Of a stretch of DNA of 64,000 bases, positions 9,601 through 21,600 are shown piece after piece. Location of the stretch: the NCBI RefSeq assembly GCF_018691265.1, contig NW_024881313.1, positions 40,772,512-40,836,511 of the forward strand, given 5' to 3'. Within the stretch, counting starts at the first letter, position 1. Every line of letters begins with the position of its first letter. The notes under the pieces were generated by a model. It had not been told where the DNA came from, did no database searches, and saw only the letters and a program-made list of their open reading frames with translations. Both the position numbers and the translations under genes were made by a program. The stretch is from Tyto alba (Eukaryota > Chordata > Aves > Strigiformes > Tytonidae).

Positions 9601-12600
9601 GTGATGGGCTTCTGGTGGGCGCAGGACACGGTGTGGGTGAGCTGACACGCGATGATGTCGCCGCCGCTGAACACGGGGGAGGACGGGATGCTGCTCCTGC
9701 TCGGGGCTCCTGCGGCGAGACGGGCGGGTAAGTCCTCGCTGCAGCAGCCGCAGCCCTCACGCCCCGAGAAACGGCGCTGAGCTTCCTCCGGGAACGCAAC
9801 GGCTCTCCCGGAGGAAAGCCAGGGTTCCTTCTCCCCTCCAGGCCGCTCCAGAACCGAAGGAGCCGCCGCGCTGCGAACGGGTAACCACCACGGACTGGTT
9901 TTGGGCGTGTCGTGGTGGCGTAGGGCTGCAGGGTGTGCAAACGAGGGAGAACAGACCCGGCTGAAGGAGGGAGTAAGTGAGAAGTGGGAAAGGGAAGAAG
10001 CACAGGGCAGAGCTGACACTGGAACGCACGTCTTGGCCTCCAGACCTCTGCACTGGAGAAAACCAGCCCTCAGGGCGCCCTCCCTGCATAGGGAACTCCC
10101 CGAGTGTTCCTCACCTCTCCACAGCAGCTGGGTTTAGAGCGGAGCATTGTTACAAAAGCTTATGAAGAGGGTGTGAGGAAGCTGCAAGGAGGCGAGGGAC
10201 AAGGCCGGGAGGAGCTCAGAGCAGCGCGCAGCGTGCCTGGGCGCCTGCTTACCTCGGAACTGCAGGTGGTTCAGGGACGTGCGTGTCTCGAGCGAAAAGA
10301 AATCCAACGAGCCGTTCAAGCGGGCAGCGACGATCCTGAGGGAGGAAGGCAGGGACGTGAGGAGAGGCCCCTTCCCCGCTCCCGCGGGGCGAGGAGCCCC
10401 GAGACCAGGCCCCGTCCGAGGCGGAACACAAACCACGCAGGCTCCCCCCCCCGTGAGGGGGCAACTCCCCCCCCGCAAGGAAGAGAGCTCGGAAACGATA
10501 CTGAGCTCAGACTGCAGAATAAACTGGGAGCTGGTGGCGCCTCTTGAAAAACAGCAGCAGCGACCCAAAGGCCCCAGGGCCCAGCCTGGAATTGTTCTGG
10601 ATGTTCAGCCACCAGCAAAACCGAGTGTGCGGATGCAGAAGCGGCTGCTGGAGCAGACGCGGAGCCGGGAAAGCTCGCTCCACAGAGCCCAGCTCGAGAG
10701 GTGGACGGGTGGGGAGGAAGAGACTCCCCAGCTGAGCCTCGGCCAGCCCGAGCTGTCGGGCCGCCGTGGCAGGAGGGTCAGGGCCGGGGGTCCTGCCCTC
10801 CCCCTCCCCTCGCAGGGAAGCACCGATGCGCCGACGCCCTCACCTGTTGTTCAGGAAGACGAGCGCGGTGATGCCAGACTGGCTCTCCTCGTTACTGCTG
10901 CGGAGGGTCCCCTCGATGGCATCCCAGACCTGGAAGGAGACGGGGTTAACGCCGCGAGAGAGAACCCGGCGGTCGGACCGGAGGCCCTGCCCAGGGGCCC
11001 CCCGCACCGGGGGGGGGGGGGGACCTCAGCTCACGCCGTCCTCTTTTTCTTTCTAGCCTGGCTGCTGTTAAATGGTATTTTCATCAACACTGCCCGGCGA
11101 GCGCCAGCCCCGCTGCAGCACTCGGGCAGCCTGCAGCCCCCCGGCCCCACCAGCAGCCCCGCACCTGCCCTGGCCCGAGCAGCCAGCGCTCTGGATTTTG
11201 AAGAAATATCGCGACACGCACTGGAGAGAAGATTCGGCAGCAAAACTCAGTCAGGGTCTCATGGCAGCAGCTCAGAAGGAACTGTCTGAGCTCCAAACAA
11301 TACCTAAAGGACAAAGAAAAGCGGCGGAGCGGCCTGCCTGTGCCTTTGATGGGAAGAGTGAGAGCTGCTCACACGCAGCCCGGGTGGAACAGGTCAAAAA
11401 TCATTGAAAATTTTATTTTGAAACACGTTTGTTTAAAAAAACCCCGTATTTAGTTTGAAGGAGAAATTCTGACTTTGTTTCCAAAAACGAAATTAAAATC
11501 AAACCTAATCCTGAAGGTTCCTCATTGGAAGCCATTTAAACTTCCGATTAAAATTTGCGCCAGAACCTGGATCACTCCTAGAGAATTCCTGTTCATTTCA
11601 CCTCATTTCATGGCTGACCAGCACGGAAGAATCCTGACTTCATTTCCAAAACGAAATTAAAATCAAACCTAATCCTGAAAGTTCCTTGTTGGAGACCATT
11701 TAAACTTCCGATTAAAATTTGCTCCTGAACCTGGATCACTCCTAGAGAATTCCTGTTCCGTGACTGACCAGCAAGGAAGAATTCTGACTTCATTTCCAAA
11801 ACCCAAAATTAAAACCAAACCTAATCCTGAAGGCTCCTCGTTGGAAGCCATTTAAACTTCCGATTAAAATTTACGCCAGAACCTGGATCACTCCTAGAGA
11901 ACTCCTGTTCATTTTACCTCATTTCATGGCTGACCAGCAAGGAAGAATTCTGACTTCATTTCCAAAAACGAAATTAAAATCAAACCTAATCCTGAAAGTT
12001 CCTTGTTGGAGACCATTTAAACTTCCGATTAAAATTTGCGCCAGAACCTGGATCACTCCTAGAGAATTCCTGTTCCGTGACTGACCAGCAAGGAAAAATT
12101 CCGACTTCGTTTCCAAAAACGAAATTAAAATCAAACCTAAACATGAAAGTTCCTCATTGGAAGCTATTTAAACTTCCGATTAAAATTTGCGCCAGAACCT
12201 GGGATCACTCCTAGAGAACTCCTGTTCATTTTACCTCATTTCATGGCTGACCAGCACGGAAGAATTCTGACTTCATTTCCAAAACCCAAAATTAAAACCA
12301 AACCTAATCCTGAAGGCTCCTCGTTGGAGGCCATTTAAACTTCCGATTAAAATTTACGCCAGAACCTGGATCACTCCTAGAAAACTCCTGTTCATTTTAC
12401 CTCATTTCATGGCTGACCAGCAAGGAAGAATCCTGACTTCATTTCCAAAAACGAAATTAAAACCAAACCTAATCCTGAAAGTTCCTTGTTGGAGACCATT
12501 TAAACTTCCGATTAAAATTTGCTCCTGAACCTGGATCACTCCTAGAGAATTCCTGTTCCGTGACTGACCAGCAAGGAAAAATTCCGACTTCGTTTCCAAA

Positions 12601-15600
12601 AACAAAATTAAAATCAAACCTAAACATGAAAGTTCCTCGTTGGAAGCCATTTAAACTTCCGATTAAAATTTGCGCCAGAACCTGGACTACTCCTAGAGAA
12701 TTCCTGTTCATTTTACCTCATTTCATGGCTGACCAGCACGGAAGAATTCTGACTTCATTTCCAAAACCCAAAATTAAAACCAAACCTAATCCTGAAGGCT
12801 CCTCGTTGGAAGCCATTTAAACTTCCGATTAAAATTTACGCCAGAACCTGGATCACTCCTAGAGAATTCCTGTTCCGTGACTGACCAGCAAGGAAAAATT
12901 CCGACTTCGTTTCCAAAAACGAAATTAAAACCAAACCTAATCCTGAAGGCTCCTCGTTGGAGGCCATTTAAACTTCTGATTAAAATTTGCTCCTGAACCT
13001 GGATCACTCCTAGAGAATTCCTGTTCCGTGACTGACCAGCAAGGAAAAATTCCGACTTTGTTTCCAAAACCCAAAATTAAAACCAAACCTAATCCTGAAG
13101 GCTCCTCGTTGGAGGCCATTTAAACTTCCAATTAAAATTTACGCCAGAACCTGGGATCACTCCTAGAGAACTCCTGTTCATTTTACCTCATTTCATGGCT
13201 GACCAGCAAGGAAGAATTCTGACTTCATTTCCAAAACCCAAAATTAAAACCAAACCTAATCCTGAAGGCTCCTCGTTGGAAGCCATTTAAACTTCCGATT
13301 AAAATTTACGCCAGAACCTGGATCACTCCTAGAGAACTCCTGTTCATTTTACCTCATTTCATGGCTGACCAGCACGGAAGAATTCTGACTTCGTTTCCAA
13401 AACCCAAAATTAAAACCAAACCTAATCCTGAAGGCTCCTCGTTGGAAGCCATTTAAACTTCCGATTAAGATTTGCGCCAGAACCTGGACGACTCCTGGAG
13501 AACTCCCGTTCGTTTTACCTCATTTCATGGCTGACCAGCAGCGCTACTCAGTGACAGGGCAATCTTTACGCTCCTCCAGCCTTAGGGAGCCGCGGGCAGC
13601 CGAGCCAGCGCCGGGGCTGGCAGCGAGCCTTGCTCCTCACCTCCAGCTTCCCGTTGCTCCGGCCGGCCACGATCAGATTCCCCTGCAGGTCCAGGCTCCA
13701 GACAGAGCTCTCCAAGTCTCCCCCCCAGGAAGGAAGCGGGGACGATCCGTCAAATCCCGTCAGGGGGTCGTCCCCCAGGCTCCTCCTGCGGCCGGCGCAG
13801 CCGCCCTCCTCGGCCCCGCAGCCCCGGGCGCCGCCGCTCCCCGCGCAGAAGCCGGCCTGCCCGGGCGGGGCGGGGGGCCCGGCGAAGCTCAGGCCGTTGG
13901 AGGTGCCGTGCTCCTCGTACGCCTTCCCGACCAGGCTGCTGAAGTCGTAGCCCGTCTCCTTCTGGCGGCCGCCCACCGCACGGAGCCGCGGCTCTGACTC
14001 GGCCACCTTCACCCGCTCGGAGAAGTTCGTGTCGATGAGAGACGTGAGGTCTGGCTGGTCGCAGAAAAGCAGAGGCTGCGGGGCGCTCAGCATCCTTTTG
14101 AGCTGGTGGCTGTTCTCGAAAGAGTCGTCCGGACCATTCTTGCCATCCGGACTATGATCCCAACTCTCCTGGTAATCAAAAACGCCACTGCTGTCCCTTC
14201 GCAACCTGAAACACAGCGACAAAAGGCTCAGGCCCCCCACCCCTGCCAAGTCGGAGCGGGCCCATCGCCCCCCCCGGGGGGTTTGCAGCAGCTGCCCGAG
14301 CGGCGACTGGGGGGGGGGGTGGCCCGCCCGCAGGCGAGGGAGCTGCCGCGGGCACCGCTTACCTGGGTTTGGGAATCACGGTGAGGCAGTCGCCAGTCTG
14401 AGCGTCCCACACGCGGATCTGGCCCACCAGGCAGCAGCTGACGAGCAGCATCCCGTCGCTCGCCAGACACTCGATGTCCTGGGAAGGAGGAACCAGCACG
14501 GCTGAGCCCGCAGCCCCACCCCGCGGGTGGCTGAGACGGTAAATTTTATGTCAGAACTACGCGGCTGGCTTAGCAACCCTAGGGATGCGCTGGGAGCACG
14601 AGCACATCCTCGCCCAGAGTCCTGGGATTCAAACAGACCCCGTCTGCCTTCCCTCTCCCTGACACAGCGGGGCCCGAAGAGACGGCGGGATGAGGAACGA
14701 GGTGCCGCTTCTCCGGAAGGCACGGCACGGAGTTCCAAACTCCGCCTGACGCTTCGTTTCGCCTCAGAAGGGGAGGAAACATCTTTCTCCTCCAGAAAAA
14801 AAAAAAAAAAAACGAGTAAACCGAGCAGCCCCACACCTCCGTGTGAACCCACGGATGGTTTTAGCACTGGAAACAACGTTTAACAGCTCAAACCTACGCC
14901 ACTGACTTTTGGGAGGCAGGAAAAAAGGATCCAGTGGGCGTGCAACCTCAGGGGCCTAGAGCTACCCCAGCGAAGGAGGGTGGGTCAGCCCAGCCAGTAG
15001 AAGCAAACGGTTGGCCATACAGAGGAGGGAGGAACAGCAATGTAATAACAGGAAGAAATGGAGAAGTGCTGCAGGAAACTTCATGCTACAATATCCTGCT
15101 AGGTTTATACGTCTCTCTGTGCATCTAGAGCATTCGCCCCGGCCGTTAGCCTCCACGGGTGCGTCGTGCCAAGGCTGCACAGCCGGTCTGTTATTTAAGT
15201 AAAACGAAGGAACCAGAAGATGTGTGGTGCATGTCGGCCAAAGGCCCTTCCCTTCCTGTCCCACCTACCATGAGGTGACCCCGGAGAACCAAGGGGACGA
15301 TCTCGGTCTCGGGCGGGGAGTAGCCGTAATCGTCACAGGGCAGGTCCCCCCTCTTCCTCCTGCTGTGCGAGAGCCCGTTCTGCCCGTAGTTTTTGGGGCA
15401 GAACACCCTGTACAGGCAGAAGAGCAGGAGGACCAGGATAATGCCCGAGGCCAGGCCCAGAGCAGCCACCCTGGGGGGAGAGACAAAGACAAAACGAAGG
15501 TGAGATAAAGATCCAGCTGCTAACTCCGCAGACAGAGTTTGAAACATCCTGTGCAAATATTCCACGTGTTGCTGGTCTGAATTTTTCAGCCGAGAAAAAT

Positions 15601-18600
15601 TTTCAGTAAGCTATAGCGGTTTCTGGAAAATGAAAAGGCTTTTTTTTTTTTTTTTTTTAATGGGAAATGGAGATTTCCACAAGATTTTCAGACTTTTCAG
15701 TAAGAAAAGTACACAGCAATTCAGACAGTAAGAAAAACACTCGACGGGGCCTGGGGTAATATCAAGGGTGTTCTGCAGAGCCAAAGGGGAACTGCAGATT
15801 CAGAGGGCGAGCTGCGCGCCCGCCCTCTCGGCAGGGAAGGGAGGTCTCGCACAAGAGTTTGATCTACCCCCCCCCCCAAAACGTTACTGCATCACGACAT
15901 TTATTCCCAAAGAGGAACTCCTAGCCCAGAGATAAACCCCGGGACGCACCACGTGCGCTTACAACCCGGGATGCACACCCCCCCCCCTCCTGCCAGGGAA
16001 CTCAGCTGCTGGGGAAAACGGTGCCAGGAGAGAGATTAATTTAACGCGGCGCCGGCCGAGCCGGCGCGTCCCGAGCATTACAGGATTTTGCACCGGAGCT
16101 TTAACACGTGTTGTTTGGCCTCCCGCCAGGAGATGAGCCAAAGGGGCAAAGAGCAACGCGCGTCTCCAAGGGTCAGAGGGGCGTTTCGAGGACTCTTTTA
16201 CTTGTAAAGAGTGACATCCTGGTGCCCCTGCAGCCTGGAGGAGGCTTGGTCAGGCCGAGCTGCAGCGTCCAGCTTCCCAGCGCTCGCAGAGAAGAAGGGG
16301 TGGTAGCGGTTAGCCTCCTGGGGATGCCGCACTTCTAAGGCCTCTTGTGGGTTCAGGTACAGCGTGACAGGGATCGCTGGGAGGATGCTGATGTACCTGA
16401 AGGAAAGGAAAGGTGGGAAGAGCTTAGGGACAACAAGCACAAAAATCCCAACAGCTAACCTAAGCCCATCTTCCCACGAGCAGCCAAGGTAGGGCTGAGT
16501 ATGTACTTTCAGTCCAGGAGTCTTAAGTATCCTAAAGACCTCCTCTGAAATATTTTTCTCTAAAGGTATTTCCCAGGTCTTAACCCTTAACTCTGTGGGA
16601 GAGGTTAAGAGCTAACACGGGAAGGACCTGCTCATGAGGTCAAACGGATCACACAGATTTAAGGAAGGAGAGAACGATCTGGTCCAGTTTCCCGCAGGCC
16701 AGAAGATCTCACCAAGAAGTTTCTTCAGCTCAGATGTCTCTACTCCTCACATGTGCCATCCCCACCACTTACAGATGGTCATACATCGTTTTACAAAACT
16801 CTGAACGTCATCTCCAGGCTCAAGACAACAAGGAAGTAATACACCCAAAAGCAGAGAGAGAAACACAACCCTCAAACAGCCCTGGAGAGTCCGGTACCTC
16901 CGCACCACACAGGAGGGCCTGGTGAACAGTCTCCTGCTGAAGACACGTTTGGAGTACGCCGCGTGGAACGCAAATTATCTAACGCGGGAGGACAAAGGAC
17001 AGAAGAAAGAAAAAGGTTTGGGGTCAATCCCACAACTCAAAGCACTCGATGCCAGCCCACTTGCCTCTTGGCCAGGGTGATATTGTAGTAGCTGAAGAGA
17101 GATGGCCAGTGTCTGAAGGAAAGCTTCCTCCAAATCTCCTCATCCTCTGCTCCCCAGGTAACCTCTGCTTCAGTTCCAAGCTCCGCCTGTCCATTCCCTT
17201 TGCCCTCTGGTCCTTGGGCCCACGTGTGCTGGTTTGTCTCCAGCCTGCTCAGGGACTCCAGCCCTGATTTCTGCTCGCGCTGCTGCGTCTGGTTTTCTGA
17301 CAGCTGTATAGGGTCCGATGGGAAGACTGAGAGATCAATCTTGGGGTCCCCAGCAGGTAGGACCCCTCCAGGAACAGGCATAGGAGGCAGACCTGCTTCA
17401 CCCAAAGGACTCTGTTCGGTGACCTGGGACGTGAGGTAGGTGCGGAGACCAGCAGGATCCGTGTAAACCAGGATTCCAATCCAGATCACCGTCCCCGCCT
17501 GCGCACGACGAGCAAAGAGACAAGCCCGTTCAGCACCCGGCCTCCCCACTCCTCCTCCAACGCCGCCGCCGGAGCTGAGCGACACCGCCCCAGCCAAGGG
17601 GGCACCCCGCGCCCCGCTACGCCCACGCTCCCAGCAGACACTCATCCCCTCAGAGGATGGGGAGAGCTCGCAGAGCACGCACAGAAAACCGCAGGCCGCT
17701 TTCCCACGAGCCATCCAAGCCGCCCCGACGGCGAGAACCCCGCTTCTCCCGCACGAAGGCACAGCAGGAAGAGACTCCGTGCTGGCGGGCGGCACCAGCA
17801 GGCCTGCCGCCCTCAAACCGGGCTGGAAAAGCTTCACTCAGGGTGCTGGTTCCTGACCTCTGCCAGACCCACCGCAGCAGCCACCGGTCACAGACCGACG
17901 CGTGAATTTAAATTAAACCGCCGTCACGTTAGTTGGCAGCAACGGCCCGGGCTGTGGTCTGCAGAGCTGAGGAACACACCCGTCCCTCCGCCTCTGTTAC
18001 AGACACCCGGAACAGAGATGGGGGGGGGACGAGCAGGGGCAGTGACTGGTGTAACCGCTGCGGTTACACCTGCAAGAGGAAAAGCCTCAGTCTTTTGTGT
18101 AGCAAAGCACCTCCGTGTCTTTAGCCCGCATTGTCTGCGGGAACAAAGCAGGATTTCTGCTCTGTAAAAACCTTCTCTCATACAGTCCTTGAACACGCTG
18201 TCCCTGCCCGTGGCAGGGGGTTGGAACTAGATAATCTTTAAGGTCCCTTCCAACCCAAACCAGTCCAGGATTCTCTGAAAACCTGCTTATAGAAAAAGCA
18301 GATTTTTGTCTCGAAGTAAATAGCAGAAAATTACCCGAACATCACGCAAACGGCAGAGCCCTGGAGCTAACGCATGTCGAGCGATGCTCTCAGGGAATTA
18401 CTTCCTGAATGGTATTTACCACAGGGCAGTAAGTCTAGCAGGGGAACAAGCACGCATGGAAACGTGGGGCTTTTTTCCCCCCCCCCTGGAAGCCAGTTTG
18501 GGTTGGGTTAGTGTCCAGCAGGAAGGGGCAGCGGATAACCAACGCCACGCGCCGTACCATGATGAGTCTCTGGGCCAGGCGGGTCCTGGCGAAGAAATAA

Positions 18601-21600
18601 ATCACCCGCAGCCTCTTCGGCAGGCGCAGATTCCTGAAAGACGAGGGCTGCAGGGTGATGGTGTGGGGGGTGGCAGGCCGCAGGGCTGGCTGGCGCTCGT
18701 AGCGCTGCGAGCGGCTGGCAGGCTTCGCCGGGGGCAGGCAGGCTTCTGCGGGCAACCGCTTGTTCAGATCAGCGAGCTGCCGAGAGAGAAGCAAACCCGT
18801 GAGAGCCACGGAGGGGGAGATCCCCCCCCCCCCCCCCCAGAGAAACGTGTGTGGGGACAGCGACCTTCGATACATGCCCACCCCCGAGTTCCCACCTTCA
18901 CCCTCGAGTCAATCTGTCCCAGCTTCTCCCCAGCACGCTCTCTCCCTTCTTCGCCCAGCCACGGTCGTCTGTTTGTGGCCGTGTCTCCTCCCAGCCCATC
19001 TACCCCAACCCTTCACGCTTAGACACCCGAGGGTGCCTCGCTCCCTCAGGCATCCTGTCCCCAAGCCCTGCACATGTGAATCAAGCAAGTGCTGCCCCGG
19101 AACTTTTATAGCCTGGTCTTTTCTGTTTAGAGAGTGAAAAATCTTAGGCCGTGCTTCCTCTAACCCTTCCACAGCGGCAGAGAAGGAAAACCCAAGGCAA
19201 AACCCCCCTGTTCGTGGCCCTTTCCTTACCTCCATACGGCGAATGTCAATGGACAGCACCGTAGTGAAGAAAAACATCTGCAGGAAGAAGTCAGACACCA
19301 GGCCGACCACAGCAAAGAGGCAGAACTCCTGCAGACAGGACACACTGATTAGCCACCACAGCTGCAGGGACAACGGTAAATATTTCAACTTCAGAAAAAA
19401 GGGAGGTTCAGCAAACTCCTGCCCAGAGAGCTGGCCTGAGTCTGTTTTACTGAAAAATCCCATTATCGATATTTTGTAATAGAGTTTAGTGCTAGAAAAG
19501 TCCACGTGGGAACTCAAGAGCGTATTTATTCAGATTCACATCCTTTGTTCTCCCTAGCCATAAACCATCAAAGCAGCACAGGAAAAACCCGCAGAGGATG
19601 TTTTCCCCAGTTCCCAAAGCCGTGGCAGGGCGGCAGCAGAGCTCTCAGCCTCCCGGCCAGGAGTTCCACCCCCAGGGCCAAACAGCTTCCTGCACCTCAC
19701 CAGTAAACCTCAGCCCTGATTTGAAACTCCTCCGGGAGCACGGGCTGCTCGGGGACTGGACCACTCCCTCTCCAGTCACAGACAGACCACTGAAGTTGCT
19801 GCACATCTGTGCACTTGTTCGCAGCCATTCTCCGGGCCCCAGCTAAACCATTTCTGCTTAAACCCCACTTTTGGCTAATTCGGCACTGGACGGGCAAATT
19901 TCTTTCCTACGGCCCTGGAAGAAAATTCCCATCCCCACTCTCGGAAGTCTCTAAACACCAAGTATATGGGAAACCACACTTGCAAAAGCTGGTGCTTTCT
20001 AAACGCCCTGTAATGCTCCACTTTCCCCAGCAGGTGCCACTGCAGAAATAAGGAATAAAAGATTCTGCCCAGCAGCAGAAAAACAGTCAACTCCCAGCTC
20101 ATCCCTATAAAACAAATGCACACTCTTACCCTACTCCCCGTAAGTACCAAGTGACATCCCTTCTCCCCCACTACATCCAAAACTTCCCAGCACCACGGAA
20201 TTAAAATATTTTTGGGAGGCGTTTTGTTTCCCTCGAAGGTACAAATTTCTGCCAGGACCTGTCAGGACCCAAAAAGGATCTAGTAAACATGGAGAGATCA
20301 AGAAAGCTGAACGCCAGCGGGAGTAAGAACCTTAGGCTAAACAAGAGATGAAAGGCTCTGGCCCTCCCTTGCAGAACAGAGCTGGCAAACACCCCGTGCA
20401 TTCACTGCTGGCCCGCTAGCCTGGCGACATGCTTGCTACCTACAGACCAGGCCAGGACACATCCACCTACAGGCAAGGGGAGAGGCCGCAGAGATTCATT
20501 TCTTTTGTCCCCCTCCTTCCTCCGTCTGCCCCAGCTCCTCGGGTGAGGCTGAAGGCCAACATCAGCACCGTGAAATGAAAAAGAGAGAGCATGAAAGGCT
20601 ATTCAAAACCTCAAAACAAACCTTGACGCCTCCCCATCCTGTCCAAACTGGTCTCGAAACGAGCAACCAGCTGCTTGCTATTTAAAAAGCAGCGCGATAC
20701 GAAAGCCGATAACCCACCAGGCCAGCTGCCCCTCCCCAAACCTCCCAGCAACAGCAGCAGAAGGAAGCACGTTCTGATCAGGCCTCTCTCTTTAGCCCCT
20801 TCCCCAGCATCCGACAGGAGGTTTTGGGAGCAGAGGGATGAAAACACAACACGGGTTCCTCTCTCAAGGAGAAAACCAGGAGAGTAAGATCCACCTGGAT
20901 TTCACCCGGCCCTCAGCACACACAGGCTCCACAAACCGCAGGCTCTGCGCCGAGAGATATCAATTCTAGTAATACCTCCACTTCGGATTAGAGACATCTG
21001 AAGCTGCCAGCTCTGGAAACCTAAAATCTTCTTCTACTTGGATACTGCACGCCCTACAGGAAAACCCCAAGTGATTTCCCTGGGCGCAGGACTGGGCTCT
21101 CGGCGCGTGACCTCCGGCACAGGGCGATGGCCAAGAGGTGAAAAGCAGAGGCCGAGCGCTCGGCGCGCACGCCTGCCGCGTGCCGGCACCGTAACTGAGT
21201 AACTGAGCCAAACAACGAGACCCACGACAGCCCTGGGGGCAGGTGAGAGCTTCAGGAAAGAAATGCCCCCCCTCTTCTGTCCTTCCCCGCACCAGGCAGC
21301 ACCTCCACCACCCCGGCACGGCACTGCTCCCTCGGACAGCCGAGAGCAAAGGTCCCTGCCAGATTTACGCAGCCTGGCTCTCTTTCTGCCAGCTTCCTTG
21401 GACTCTGCAACGCGGGGACAGCACGCTATCTGTACAGTGTCCTTCACTCTCAGGGACGGAGATAAGGGGTGTGCTCCAGGCTCCAGCAGAGCAGCCATCA
21501 GCCTTTAGGAGACAGCACCCCTGCGAGATTCTTCTTCTGGAGAAAGCAAGCATCCAAGGAAAGAGAGGATCACGCGGAGAGGATGCGTCAAAACGCCGTC

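Noticed and set aside
11608..13119. Several minus-strand frames repeating [17 protein letters not shown]
   Set aside because: The frame is repeated only because the DNA is a tandem array; monomers of 151 and 166 bp are not multiples of three, so the frame breaks from unit to unit.
11450..13541. CRISPR-like array
   Set aside because: The units are joined head to tail without unique spacers, and this is a vertebrate nuclear locus.
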